64,000 nt of DNA from Acidobacteriota bacterium (GTDB lineage Bacteria > Acidobacteriota > Blastocatellia > RBC074). This document shows positions 17,305 through 27,007 of the stretch, one piece after another. The position numbers and the translations under genes are program-made. Below the pieces are notes generated by a model. It was given only the letters and a program-made list of their open reading frames with translations, had not been told where the DNA came from and made no database searches. Where the stretch lies: NCBI GenBank assembly GCA_016710075.1, contig JADJLO010000005.1:62001-126000 (forward strand). The letters run 5' to 3'. Position 1 is the first letter of the stretch; the number at the start of each line of letters is the position of its first letter.

Positions 17305-20300
17305 TTAGAAGTACAACTTCAGCGCGAACTGAATGATACGCGCGTTGGAGGCAGTCAGGATTTGACCGAAGCCGGAGGAATCTCGAGCAATGTTCGGCGG
17401 ACCGAAATTCGCCCGGTTGAACGCGTTGAAAAGTTCCGTGCGGAACTGTAAGGAACGCCGCTCCGTCAGGCGGAAGTTTTTCGCCAGGGTGAAATCGAAA
17501 TTGATCACACCTGGGCCGCGCATGATTCCCACGCCGGCATTGCCGAACGCCTGTGGCCCAGGACTGAATGCCGCGAAAGCACTGGTGTTGAACCAGCGGG
17601 CTACTGTCTGTTGATCATTCGGCAATACCGGGTCGCCGACCAGATTCGGGCGTGCCCGCCGTTCGCCACCGATATTCAGAACGCTCGATCCGCCCAGGGT
17701 CGCCGTCAATCCCAGCCCTCCCTGCAGCGCGTGAATGCCGGTCACCTGCCAGCCGCCAAACAAGAGGTCAACCGCCGTGTTCCAGTCTTTGCCATACCGG
17801 TGGCCCCTGCCGAACGGCAGCTCCCAAACGTAGCTGGCGACAAAGCGTTGTTTGACATCGAACTCGGCCAGGCCGCGATCTGCGGCTGTGTTGTTGCCAT
17901 TCTGAGGTTCGCGGAAAGTGCCGGTGTCAAAACCGGCTCCACCGCCGCTGGTCGAAATATGGTCGGGTGAACCGGTCAGGGCCTTGCCCCAGGTGTAGCT
18001 GACCATGCCGGTCAGTCCATTGGAGAATCGTTTCTCCAAACGAGCCTGCAACGAGTTGTAGGTCGCACCAACACGGTTTTCCATCCATTGAATGTCGCCG
18101 AAAGCCGTATAGGGCCTTGGGCCGGCCGACTGCGAGCCATTCGCATTCGTGATCACCGAAAATTGATTCAGGTTGCGGAAGCCGTTCAACTTCGTCCCCT
18201 TGTTGCCGACGTAGGCAACATCGAGGAGCAGGTCTTTCATCAGCTCATACTGGATGCCGAAGTTGTATTGCTGGATGTAGGCCGTCCGCTGATTGGCGTC
18301 CTGCGCACGGCGCGCGATGGTCGGTGACAGCGATTTCGGATCGAGCAGCCCCGCCGGATAGCCATTCTGCAAACGGAAGACCGCTGCCGTTGCCACTGCC
18401 GCAGCTCCTGTGACGTTTGTCTGTATCGTGTTATCCACCAGGAATGGCGGATTGAAGCCGAGCAGACCTTCGCGACCCTGCCTGACGGTGTGATTGTAGA
18501 AGACGCCATAAGCGCCGCGAAACACCCAACGCGAAGTCGGCGAATAAGCGAAGCCGAAGCGCGGCGCGAAGTTGTTGCGGTCGGGGTGAACCAGCGCGCG
18601 GGCGAAGATGTCGCCGTCTGTGGCAAAAACATCTTTCCCGGTCACCGGATCAAAGTTGACGAAGCGGTTCTCTTTCTCACGCGGCGGCGTTGCGTATTCA
18701 TAACGCAACCCCACATTCAAAGTCAGCTTTGACGTGATCTTGTAATCGTCCTGAACGAAGTAGAACTGCATGTCCTGCCCCTGTTCCATGACAGTGAAGC
18801 TGGTGAGGTCCAGTCTGGTAGCCAGGCCCAGCAGCAGATCTCCGACGGATCGGCCGGTGAAGCGGTTATCGAAGTTCAGCCGTCCGATGGTCGCATTCAA
18901 GTCATTGATCTCGGTCTTAACGTGCAGAAACTCGCCGCCGAATTTGATGAGGTGAACACCACGATTCCAACTGAAAGTAGCACGAGGATTCCACGAGCGC
19001 GGCGTCTGGAACTGCGGCGTCGAAGAGTGGCGGCCGACAGCGTCAAAGCCTTGAATCTGGAATTTGGGCACACCGCCTAATATCCTCGGGTCGTTGGGTA
19101 CGTTCTTCAATCCAATCGCCGCCGGCCCGTCTACCCCGAAGTTCGGGGGGTTGGTGAAGTAGTTACCGCGCGCGAAACCGAAACGGAAATCACCGACCAG
19201 CGACGGCGAGAATATCCACGTCAAGCCGAAAGCCAGAGCTTGCGAACGATTCAAGTTCGACCCGAAAGCGTCGTTGAACGAGCCTTCGGCAAGTCCGGGC
19301 AGCGGCGCCGGGCGAAAAGTATTGGTGTCGACGAAACTGTATCGCCCAAAGAAAGTAATGTTGGTGGCGAACTGGTGATCGACACGCACGTCGAACTGAT
19401 CCTGCCGCGTGCTGGTAATAGGCGTTGAAGCGTAGATCGTTGTGCCCGCGACGTTAGGATCGGGAATAAGTTTGATGACGGCTGCGCCCACCGGATCCCA
19501 GCGAGTCGAAGGAATCACCCATTGGCCCGCCGCGTTCTTGCTGAATTCCGGTCGTCCGGTTGCGAATGGGTCAACGACCGCCACGCTGAACAATCCGGCC
19601 TTTTCCGCCGCCGTCGGAACCTGACGCACGCGGGGGACGCCTTCGCGCTCGCGCAGGCCCTCGTAATCGGCAAACCAGAAAGTGCGATTCTTGACAATCG
19701 GCCCGCCAACCGCAGCGCCGAACTGGTTGCGTTTTCGCACGGGTTTCGGAGCGGCGAGAGCATTCGAGAAGAAGTTGTTGGCGTCGAGCACGTCATTGCG
19801 CAGGAATTCGTAGACGCTCCCGCGAATGCCGTTGGTTCCCGACTTGATTGTCGCATTGATGACTGCGCCGGAACTGCGTCCGAACTCGGCGGAGTATGCG
19901 TTGGTCTGAATCTTGAATTCCTGCAAGGCCTCGACTGAAGGCTGCACGAGTTGTACGTTTTCGCCTCGGAAAGAGTTGGAGTAGGAGATGTTGTCAACTC
20001 CGTCCAGCAGGAAGACATTATTGAAAGTCCGGTTACCGTTGACGTTGATCGCGCCTTTGAAATTGACGCTCGCAAGGCGCGGCGTGGTCGGCAGAACACC
20101 CGGTGAAAGCAACGCAAGCTGGTTGTAATCGCGCCCGTTCAGCGGCAACTCAACGATCTTCCTCTGATCAATCACCGAACCACGCGAAGAGGTCTCGGTT
20201 TCAAGCAGCCCGGCTGCCGCTACAATCTCAACGGTCTGAGTCACATCGCCAATCTGCAATGAGATATCTGCTCGTGCCGTTTGATTGACCTGCAGCGTAA

Positions 20301-20583
20301 TTCCGGTGCGGACCACTTTTTTGAATCCCGCTTTTTCAACCGTGATCGAATAAAGGCCCGGTTTCAAGCTGGAAACAATGTAGAGACCCTGATTGTTGGT
20401 TTCAGTCTTCAGACTGAGGTTGGTTTCGGTGTTAGTGACAATGATCGAAGCTTTGGGCACAACAGCTCCCGTGGCGTCATTGACCTCGCCGGTGATAGTC
20501 GCTTTTTCCTGCTGAGCCAACGCAGCCAGCGGGAAACAGAACAACACCGCAAATATCAGAGTAAGCAGAGACTTTCTATCCAT
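17305..20583 (-). CDS. TonB-dependent receptor with N-terminal carboxypeptidase-regulatory domain
   Basis: A 1092-residue outer-membrane transporter. A signal peptide (residues 1-24, ending ALAQ) is followed by a carboxypeptidase-regulatory-like beta sandwich (ATITGEVNDATGAVVPKASIIVTNT) and a plug domain with IVELPLNGRDYNQLALLSPGVLP and NVFLLDGVDN. A large barrel follows, and the chain ends in alternating aromatic residues (FALKLYF). This layout is characteristic of acidobacterial oligosaccharide or polymer receptors. It sits inside the inositol locus on the same strand and is preceded by a 139-base spacer, so it may bring an inositol-containing compound across the outer membrane. The substrate cannot be told from sequence. 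Confidence 0.9.
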   Translation of the reverse strand: MDRKSLLTLIFAVLFCFPLAALAQQEKATITGEVNDATGAVVPKASIIVTNTETNLSLKTETNNQGLYIVSSLKPGLYSITVEKAGFKKVVRTGITLQVNQTARADISLQIGDVTQTVEIVAAAGLLETETSSRGSVIDQRKIVELPLNGRDYNQLALLSPGVLPTTPRLASVNFKGAINVNGNRTFNNVFLLDGVDNISYSNSFRGENVQLVQPSVEALQEFKIQTNAYSAEFGRSSGAVINATIKSGTNGIRGSVYEFLRNDVLDANNFFSNALAAPKPVRKRNQFGAAVGGPIVKNRTFWFADYEGLREREGVPRVRQVPTAAEKAGLFSVAVVDPFATGRPEFSKNAAGQWVIPSTRWDPVGAAVIKLIPDPNVAGTTIYASTPITSTRQDQFDVRVDHQFATNITFFGRYSFVDTNTFRPAPLPGLAEGSFNDAFGSNLNRSQALAFGLTWIFSPSLVGDFRFGFARGNYFTNPPNFGVDGPAAIGLKNVPNDPRILGGVPKFQIQGFDAVGRHSSTPQFQTPRSWNPRATFSWNRGVHLIKFGGEFLHVKTEINDLNATIGRLNFDNRFTGRSVGDLLLGLATRLDLTSFTVMEQGQDMQFYFVQDDYKITSKLTLNVGLRYEYATPPREKENRFVNFDPVTGKDVFATDGDIFARALVHPDRNNFAPRFGFAYSPTSRWVFRGAYGVFYNHTVRQGREGLLGFNPPFLVDNTIQTNVTGAAAVATAAVFRLQNGYPAGLLDPKSLSPTIARRAQDANQRTAYIQQYNFGIQYELMKDLLLDVAYVGNKGTKLNGFRNLNQFSVITNANGSQSAGPRPYTAFGDIQWMENRVGATYNSLQARLEKRFSNGLTGMVSYTWGKALTGSPDHISTSGGGAGFDTGTFREPQNGNNTAADRGLAEFDVKQRFVASYVWELPFGRGHRYGKDWNTAVDLLFGGWQVTGIHALQGGLGLTATLGGSSVLNIGGERRARPNLVGDPVLPNDQQTVARWFNTSAFAAFSPGPQAFGNAGVGIMRGPGVINFDFTLAKNFRLTERRSLQFRTELFNAFNRANFGPPNIARDSSGFGQILTASNARIIQFALKLYF

Positions 20584-20722
20584 GATTTACCCTCCTGTCG
20601 GGTCGGTTAGGAATCAGTTTGCTTTTAAGTTGATGGTGACTACTGCTTCGTTTATCCCAGCTCGGCCATAAGTAAGTATCCGGCGCCCGGCCTGAAGGTC
20701 AGGCTATAGTCGCCTTCTCATC

Positions 20723-23593
20723 TTATTTATTTATCAGAGTGATCGGACGTTTTTCTTTGAATGACAAGGTTGCAGCATACGCTACCTCCAGATCCGCCAC
20801 GCCATCGGCGCAGGTGATCGAAGGAGGCAACCCCTTTGAAAGGTGCTCGATGAAATTCTGCAACTGGTCAATATAGGCGCGCTCGAAACGCTCCATAAAA
20901 TATGGTACGGTGTCGTGTGTAACCCCTTCTTTGTTAAGGACCAGCACCGGTGTTTCGCGCAGGTAACCGACTTTGAGCGTGCCTTTCGTGCCCAGAATTT
21001 CCGCGCGAATGTCGTAGCCGTAGACGCCACTGCGGCTGAGATCGATTACGCCCAGCGCGCCGCTTTCGAAGGTCAGCGTCACGACAGCGTTATCAATGTC
21101 GCCGACTTCGTTGACTTCCGGATAAGCCAGCACTCCTCCGACGGTGTAGACGCTGGCGACTTCGCCCATCATCCAGCGCGCCAGATCAATGTCGTGAATG
21201 CCCATATCGATCATGATTCCACCGCTGTGGCGCGGGTCCAGGTATTCCAGACTCGGGCGGAAAGGGTCGCGCGATGAAGCTTTAAACAGCACGGGAGTCC
21301 CGATCAGACCTTGTTCAATCTTTTCCTTCGCCGCACGATAACCTCGATCAAACCGGCGCATAAATCCCATATGAAAAAAGACTCCGGTATCGGCTATGAC
21401 TTGCTCTATTTCTCTGGCTTCATCAAGCGAGATCGAAAGCGGTTTTTCGCAAAAGATTGCTTTGCCTGCTTTGGCCGCTGCGACAATGATGTCGCGGTGC
21501 GTGCTGGTTGGCGTAATAATGACGACGGCATCCACTGTTTTGTCGTCCATCAGATCCTGATAGTTGGCGTACCATTTGGGTATGCCCAATGCTTTGGCGT
21601 TCGCTTCGGCAGACGGATTAACATCTGAAGCAGCCACCAGATTGGCATGTGGAACCCGGTAAGCCAGGTCTTCAGCGTAGACCAGACCCATTCGTCCAAC
21701 TCCGATTAGTCCAATATTGATCTTTTTGCTCACAGAAAAAAGCCTCTCCTTTTTGATCATTTTTTCATATTCCTCGCGTGCTTGTTTGACGGCGGGAACT
21801 TCCGACACTTCGGCAATCGGCACATCCCACCACGATTCGTAACCCGGTACGCGGCATTCCTTGTCTGTTTCGACGACGATGACGGTCGTCCGGGTCTGGC
21901 CCCGAGCCTCCTGCAAAGCCTTCAGAAAATCATCGTGCGTTTTTGCTCGAATCGTATGAGCGCCCAGGCTGGCGGCGTTGGCGGCAAAATCCACCGGCAG
22001 CAGTTCCCCGTCAAAGTTCCCCGTGTCGCTGTGGCGATAGCGGTAATCCGTGCCGAAGCCGCCGACGCCAACCGCCCGCGACAGCCCGCCGATGCTGGAA
22101 AAGCCGTGATTATCCAGCAAGATGATATTGATTTTACAATCTTCGGCGACGGCGGTGACGATTTCCTGGGACATCATCAGGAAAGAACCGTCGCCGACCA
22201 TGACGTAAACTTCGCGCGAAGGGTCAGCCATCTTCACGCCAATCCCGCCTGCTATTTCATAGCCCATGCACGAATAGCCGTATTCCATGTGATAGCCCTT
22301 CGGGTCACGCGTTCGCCAAAGCTTGTGCAGGTCACCGGGGAGGCTGCCGGCTGCGCAGAGCACTACGTCACGCGGTTGGGAGAATGCATTGACCGCGCCG
22401 ATAACCTCGCTCTGGCTGAGCGGCGGCCCATGGCGAAGACTGAAAAGCCTGTCCGTTTCCGCTTCCCATGTTTGTTTGTGCTGTGCAATCCCAGCGGCAT
22501 AATCCCCGCCAACGCGATAGCCGATTAAAGCTGTGCCAAGTTCTTCCAGAGCGACTCGTGCATCAGCGATAACCGATAGCGCAGAGTGTTTGTGCGCGTC
22601 CAAACCGCTGACATTGATGCTGACGAAACGAACGTCGGGGTTTTGAAACGCGGTTTTGGAAGCGGTGGTGAAATCGCTCAGGCGTGTGCCAAGAGCGATC
22701 ACCAGATCGGCTTCGCGCGCAGCAATGTTCGCTCCCGGAGTGCCGGTAACGCCCATGGCACCAAGATTCTGTGGATGATCGAACGGCAGCGAGCCTTTGC
22801 CTGCCTGGGTTTCGCCAACCGGAATGCCTGTTTGTTGACAGAACCCGGCCAGCGCATCGCCGGCTTCGCTGTAAAGCACGCCGCCTCCGGCTATGATCAA
22901 TGGACGCCGGGCCGCGCGAATCATTTGCACAGCGTGCTCCAATACCGCCCTTTCAGCCGGTGGCCGGGGAATATGCCAGACGCGCCGCTCAAACAAGGAT
23001 TCCGGATAATCCCAGGCTTCGGCTTGTACATCCTGCGGCAGGGCCAGTGTTACCGCGCCGGTTTCAGACGGAGAAGTCAGAACGCGCATCGCCTCAAGCA
23101 GCGCGAATGGAAGTTGATCGGCCCGGTTGATTCGGTCCCAGTATCGCGAAACCGGTTTGAAACAGTCATTAACCGAAATGTCCTGCGAATGTTCCGATTC
23201 GAGTTGCTGCAAGACAGGTCCGACATTGCGCCGCGCGAAGATATCGCCGGGCAGTAACAGCACCGGCAGACGATTGATCGTTGCTGTTGCTGCGCCCGTG
23301 ATCATATTGGTCGCGCCCGGCCCGATGGACGAGGTGCAGGCGAAAGCGCGCAGCCGGTTACTCATCTTCGCAAAAGCGGTGGCCGTATGCACCATCGCCT
23401 GTTCATTTCGAGTCAGGTAATATCTAAAATCGCGTTCCTGATCGAGAGCCTGCCCGACACCGGCGACGTTGCCATGGCCAAAGATGCCCCAGACACCGGC
23501 AAAGAATTGCTGTTCGTGACCGTCGCGCTCAACATACTGCTGTTTCAAAAAACTGATCAGCGCCTGAGCCATAGTCAATCGTCGCGTCTTCAC
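20723..23593 (-). CDS. iolD-iolG: IolD-IolG fusion: THcHDO hydrolase plus inositol 2-dehydrogenase
   Basis: One uninterrupted frame of 956 residues. Residues 1-620 are IolD, the ThDP-dependent hydrolase that opens the cyclohexane-trione ring, with the cofactor region GDGSFLMMSQEIVTAVAEDCKINIILLDNHG. Residues 621-956 are a Gfo/Idh/MocA oxidoreductase of the IolG type, with GLIGVGRMGLVY, CEKPLSIS and GGIMIDMGIHDIDLARW. IolG oxidises myo-inositol to inosose. The joint KKERLFSVSKK is informative: the DNA there has AAGGAGAGG about nine bases before an in-frame GTG (21733), a normal start for a separate IolG. A lost stop codon thus probably joined two genes; separate IolG may still be made. Confidence 0.85.
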   Translation of the reverse strand: MKTRRLTMAQALISFLKQQYVERDGHEQQFFAGVWGIFGHGNVAGVGQALDQERDFRYYLTRNEQAMVHTATAFAKMSNRLRAFACTSSIGPGATNMITGAATATINRLPVLLLPGDIFARRNVGPVLQQLESEHSQDISVNDCFKPVSRYWDRINRADQLPFALLEAMRVLTSPSETGAVTLALPQDVQAEAWDYPESLFERRVWHIPRPPAERAVLEHAVQMIRAARRPLIIAGGGVLYSEAGDALAGFCQQTGIPVGETQAGKGSLPFDHPQNLGAMGVTGTPGANIAAREADLVIALGTRLSDFTTASKTAFQNPDVRFVSINVSGLDAHKHSALSVIADARVALEELGTALIGYRVGGDYAAGIAQHKQTWEAETDRLFSLRHGPPLSQSEVIGAVNAFSQPRDVVLCAAGSLPGDLHKLWRTRDPKGYHMEYGYSCMGYEIAGGIGVKMADPSREVYVMVGDGSFLMMSQEIVTAVAEDCKINIILLDNHGFSSIGGLSRAVGVGGFGTDYRYRHSDTGNFDGELLPVDFAANAASLGAHTIRAKTHDDFLKALQEARGQTRTTVIVVETDKECRVPGYESWWDVPIAEVSEVPAVKQAREEYEKMIKKERLFSVSKKINIGLIGVGRMGLVYAEDLAYRVPHANLVAASDVNPSAEANAKALGIPKWYANYQDLMDDKTVDAVVIITPTSTHRDIIVAAAKAGKAIFCEKPLSISLDEAREIEQVIADTGVFFHMGFMRRFDRGYRAAKEKIEQGLIGTPVLFKASSRDPFRPSLEYLDPRHSGGIMIDMGIHDIDLARWMMGEVASVYTVGGVLAYPEVNEVGDIDNAVVTLTFESGALGVIDLSRSGVYGYDIRAEILGTKGTLKVGYLRETPVLVLNKEGVTHDTVPYFMERFERAYIDQLQNFIEHLSKGLPPSITCADGVADLEVAYAATLSFKEKRPITLINK

Positions 23594-23622
23594 AATACCC
23601 TCCTCGAAAAAGTATCGTATCT

Positions 23623-24591
23623 TCAGACATCAAGCGCAGTTTCAGCGCTTGCCTGATTCCGCAGTATCCGGCCAATGGCTGCAGCAACATCGGCTGGATC
23701 AGCGTCCCCCGGATAGAGAACGTTGCGTCCGACGAGTACGCCACGCACGTTGGGTCCGGCGGACATCCCGGCTTCGACTTCGCGCATAAACTGCGTCGGG
23801 TCACCGGTTGATTCGCCGCCAAGCAACAGAATCGGCAGCGTCGTTGCCTGCACGACAGCCTCGTAGTTCTCGCAATAAGGCAATTTCAACCAGAGGTGCC
23901 GGCTGCTGTCGCCAAGCGCCGATGCCGCGCCGACGATCCTGGTCAGCGCTTCAGACGTTTTAACAACTTTGTAGCCTTTTTCGGTTTTGACCGTCGGCAA
24001 CGGCTCCAGAAACATTGGCAGTCCAAATGCGTTCAACTCTGTGATCGCGCGAACAGTTGCCGTAATCGTCCTGAGCGAATCCGGTTCATCATCGCAAATT
24101 CGCAGCAGGATCTTTGCTCCATCCAGGTTCCACGCAGCAACCGTTGCAGGAGTTGCGCCCGTCATCGGGTCGTCCATCTCCCAACTGACTCCCGACAATC
24201 CGCCGCGGTTGAGACTTGCGATCAGCAACTTGCCGTCGAGCAAAGCAGTACCGCCTTCTTCGGCCAATAGTTCGTGCAGCACCAACAGGTCTTCCAAAAT
24301 ATCCATCGTCGCCATCACGCCGTCCACTTCATCCCGCTGCAACACGCGAACGATTCGAGCCAGGTAATCGTGCCGGTCAGCCATTCCAAGCTGATTGCCT
24401 GGTATGGCCAGGACTCGACGAGCCGGATGATCCGCCGCCAGTATGTTGAGCCTGCCGTCACGCGTAATTTGTTCACGTCGCTTCCTCGACCGTGCCGCCC
24501 GCAGGGGACGTTCCGGATCGGTGACACGCAACTCCGTTATCCGGTCAATCAACCGCGCAGGCAAAAATTCCTTTGGACGAAAGACTCCCAC
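23623..24591 (-). CDS. Cgl0159-family (beta/alpha)8 aldolase-like protein of inositol catabolism
   Basis: A 322-residue barrel protein related to the Cgl0159 family found in inositol gene clusters. Landmarks are RDGRLNILAADHPARR near residue 50, VDGVMATMDILEDLLVLHEL, LNRGGLSGVSWEMDDPMTGA, ILLRICDDEP, LPMFLEPLPTVK, HLWLKLPYCENYEAVVQATTLPILLLGGES and GVLVGRNVLYPGD. The Lys in LKLPY is a candidate Schiff-base residue. No other aldolase (IolJ) is present, so it may cleave 2-deoxy-5-keto-gluconate 6-phosphate made by IolC; this is an inference. Its start codon directly follows the IolC stop, indicating one operon. Confidence 0.75.
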   Translation of the reverse strand: MGVFRPKEFLPARLIDRITELRVTDPERPLRAARSRKRREQITRDGRLNILAADHPARRVLAIPGNQLGMADRHDYLARIVRVLQRDEVDGVMATMDILEDLLVLHELLAEEGGTALLDGKLLIASLNRGGLSGVSWEMDDPMTGATPATVAAWNLDGAKILLRICDDEPDSLRTITATVRAITELNAFGLPMFLEPLPTVKTEKGYKVVKTSEALTRIVGAASALGDSSRHLWLKLPYCENYEAVVQATTLPILLLGGESTGDPTQFMREVEAGMSAGPNVRGVLVGRNVLYPGDADPADVAAAIGRILRNQASAETALDV

Positions 24592-25605
24592 TCAAAATCC
24601 TCCACGTTGTTCGACAAAATCGAGAGCTTCCTGCTCGTAAGGCATGAAGTTGGCGCAGCCGTGCCGTGTCACGACAATTGCGCCGCAGGCATTGCCCATC
24701 CGCGCCGCCCGGCGCCAGTCCCAGCCCTTCAGGTATCCGTAAATGAAGCCACTGGCAAAGGCATCACCCGCCCCCAGAATGTTATAAACCTCAACCGGAA
24801 ATGGGGCGGCTTCGATCACTTCGCCGCCGGGCAGGTATACGACTGTTCTCTCCGCCCCGCTTTTCATGACCAGCGCTTCGGGGCCGGCCCGCAGGATTGT
24901 CTGGATCGCCTGCACCACATCACCTTCGACGTGCGCGTCTGAAACCTGGGAATGTTCGACTGAAACCGCCGACTGTTCTTTCAACACAGCAGCCTTCGCT
25001 TCATCAGCGGTGGCGATGACAACGTCAACCAGATGCAAAGCAGTGCGCATCGTTACACCGTAGCTCCTGGCGTCATGCCATTGGTCAGGCCGAAAATCCA
25101 AATCAAGAAAAACTTTAGTTCCGGCCGCGCGGGCCTGTTCAACAGCAAACAAGGTGGCGCTGCGGCTCGGCTCTTTGCTCAAACCGGTGCCCGAAATAAG
25201 CAGCACCCTGCTGTCCGCAATTGGCGCTCGCAACACATCGTCTATTGTGAGCTCTATATCAGCACAGTTATCCCTGTAATAAACGAGCGGGAATTTGTCC
25301 GGCGGCTCAATGCCAAGTATGACGGCGCTGGTCCGGTGGCCGGGCTTGCGCTGCACGAACTCAGTCACCACGCCTTCCTGATTCAGGAAGTTGACCAGAA
25401 AATCGCCTACCGGATCCTGGCCAACTGCGGTCAGGACGGCGGAGCGCAAACCCAGCCGCCTCGTGCCGACACTGATATTTGTCGGGCAGCCACCGACATA
25501 GGCGCTGAAACTTTTGATATCGACGAAGGAAGCGCCAATCTCATTGGCGTACAGATCAATCGAGCTGCGCCCCATCGATACAATGTCGTATGCACGGTCA
25601 GTCAT
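24592..25605 (-). CDS. iolC: 5-dehydro-2-deoxygluconokinase
   Basis: A 337-residue PfkB/ribokinase-family sugar kinase. The N-terminal substrate motif YVGGCPTNISVGTRRLGLRSAV and the C-terminal catalytic NILGAGDAFASGFIYGYL (Asp as base, GAGD anion hole) are both intact. MGRSSIDLYANEIG and FSAYVGGCPTN are typical of IolC. The enzyme phosphorylates 5-dehydro-2-deoxygluconate formed by IolB. It lies 38 bases after iolB and abuts the aldolase-like gene. Length and motifs are normal for the family. Confidence 0.88.
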   Translation of the reverse strand: MTDRAYDIVSMGRSSIDLYANEIGASFVDIKSFSAYVGGCPTNISVGTRRLGLRSAVLTAVGQDPVGDFLVNFLNQEGVVTEFVQRKPGHRTSAVILGIEPPDKFPLVYYRDNCADIELTIDDVLRAPIADSRVLLISGTGLSKEPSRSATLFAVEQARAAGTKVFLDLDFRPDQWHDARSYGVTMRTALHLVDVVIATADEAKAAVLKEQSAVSVEHSQVSDAHVEGDVVQAIQTILRAGPEALVMKSGAERTVVYLPGGEVIEAAPFPVEVYNILGAGDAFASGFIYGYLKGWDWRRAARMGNACGAIVVTRHGCANFMPYEQEALDFVEQRGGF

Positions 25606-25643
25606 GTTCTATTCTTAACTCAAGGCAGAGCCTGAAGAGCCAT

Positions 25644-26492
25644 TTATTTCAACGGCTGTACCTGTGGATCTTTCGCTTGCCACAAAGGCCGCACCCAGGC
25701 ATAAGCCGGATCGTCCGAAGCAGCCATCGAACGCGCGCTGCCGGCCAGTGCGTTCAGGTAATAAACGTTATAACCATGCGCTGCCACAACCGGGTGATAA
25801 CCTTCCGGGATCAAAACCAGCTCCCCATCGCGCACCGTCAGCGTTTCATCAATTCGTCCGTCACCCGTGTAGACCTTCTGTATGGCGTAGCCTTCGGGAC
25901 GGTCGATCTTGTAATAGTAGATTTCTTCCAAATCCACTTCCGCCGGCGGATTGTGAACGTCATGCTTGTGTGGCGGGTAGCTGGACCAGTTGCCGCCAGG
26001 GGTAAAAACCTCGACGATCAAGAGCCGATCTGCAGGAAATTCCGGTTTCAGGATGTGGTTGATTTGCCGCGTGGCATTACCACCACCGCGCACTTCGACC
26101 TCAACCTCATCGGGTGTTATCAAATGCGCCGGGTATTGTTTTTCTGCCGGACAGAAACAAAATGCCAGCTCGCAGTCGGTCTCAGCCGTCACCGTAAAGC
26201 TTGTATTGACGGACAGGTAAAGTGCGTATGGCAATCCATTGAAAACATTTGCACGCTTGCCGAAATCAAGCCACGATCCCGCAGAGGACTGGACCGAGCA
26301 ACGTCCTCCGAGAACGACCAGGCAAAGTTCCGATGTGCCGGTCTCGTTTGCGTAACTCTCTCCTTTTACCAACTTACGTACGCGAAAGGTCAGATAATCA
26401 AACCCGACATCTTCGGGCAGAATGCATTGCGATTCTCCTGACGCATCATTTATTGGTTTAGGCCGGATCAGTAGCTCTTTGCCATAAGACAT
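25644..26492 (-). CDS. iolB: 5-deoxy-glucuronate isomerase
   Basis: A 282-residue bicupin of the IolB/KduI family that isomerises 5-deoxy-glucuronate in inositol breakdown. The metal-binding region is SSYPPHKHDVHNPPAEVDLEEIYYYKIDRPEGYAIQ, containing the His-X-His pair and Glu, followed by VPEGYHPV-like LIPEGYHPVVAAHGYNVYYLNALAG. It is the first gene of the inositol operon on this strand. The 511 bases upstream, up to the hydroxyproline genes, carry a hairpin repeat and a MITE-like element, so the promoter probably lies within about 150 bases of the start. Confidence 0.88.
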   Translation of the reverse strand: MSYGKELLIRPKPINDASGESQCILPEDVGFDYLTFRVRKLVKGESYANETGTSELCLVVLGGRCSVQSSAGSWLDFGKRANVFNGLPYALYLSVNTSFTVTAETDCELAFCFCPAEKQYPAHLITPDEVEVEVRGGGNATRQINHILKPEFPADRLLIVEVFTPGGNWSSYPPHKHDVHNPPAEVDLEEIYYYKIDRPEGYAIQKVYTGDGRIDETLTVRDGELVLIPEGYHPVVAAHGYNVYYLNALAGSARSMAASDDPAYAWVRPLWQAKDPQVQPLK

Positions 26493-26646
26493 AACAACGA
26501 TCCTTTCTATCTAAATATGAATTCAGGTTTTCAATATTCAATCATCATCAAGATATTTAAGATGACTGGGCGCAGTTATGTATATGTTTTGGAATAAATT
26601 AAAACTGAACGCAATATATAGAAAGAGCCCACGTCAGACAAGGTCA

Positions 26647-26720
26647 TTTACCTCCGTTGCGAAAAGATCCTTCAATTTTAAAGTGGCTGCAACAGGCGAA
26701 TTTCCGCAACGGAGAGGTAA
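26647..26720. repeat. Imperfect hairpin repeat beside MITE-like element
   Basis: Arms TTTACCTCCGTTGCG (26647-26661) and CGCAACGGAGAGGTAA (26705-26720) pair with one two-base bulge around a 43-base loop. It abuts the MITE-like element on its left side. Bases 26493-26646 upstream of iolB are AT-rich and hold no other recognisable feature. Confidence 0.6.
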
Positions 26721-26722
26721 GG

Positions 26723-27007
26723 CTAAATCAGAACAGACAACATTCGGACACTGAACGAACCGGCCCCGAAGGGGCCAAAGAAAATAGCCAGGGGCGAAGC
26801 CCCTGGAAAAGATCCGTCCAGATATCAACCAGCCCTGAAAGGGCGCCAGGATCATCGATAATTATGGCGGCCCTACAGGCCGCGCTCGTAGGATCTACTA
26901 AACCAGGGGTTGCGCTCAGCCTCCGGCTTCGCTTAACCCCTGGCTATTATCTTTCGGCCCTTCGGGCCTTGCCGCCAAATGTCCGAATGTCGCTTGTTCT
27001 GATTTAG
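26723..27007. mobile_element. MITE-like element, 285 bp, 28-bp terminal inverted repeats
   Basis: The ends CTAAATCAGAACAGAC and, inverted, CTAAATCAGAACAAGC continue to a shared ACATTCGGACA; 25 of 28 positions match. The interior holds several GC-rich palindromes (CCCGAAGGGG, CCAGGGGCGAAGCCCCTGG, GGCCCTTCGGGCC) and no coding frame I recognise. Its right end supplies the TAA stop codon of the 2Fe-2S gene on the minus strand. If the ends are trimmed to AATCAGAAC a TA duplication is left at both sides, as in Tc1/IS630-type insertions. No transposase is present, so it would depend on one elsewhere. Confidence 0.7.
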
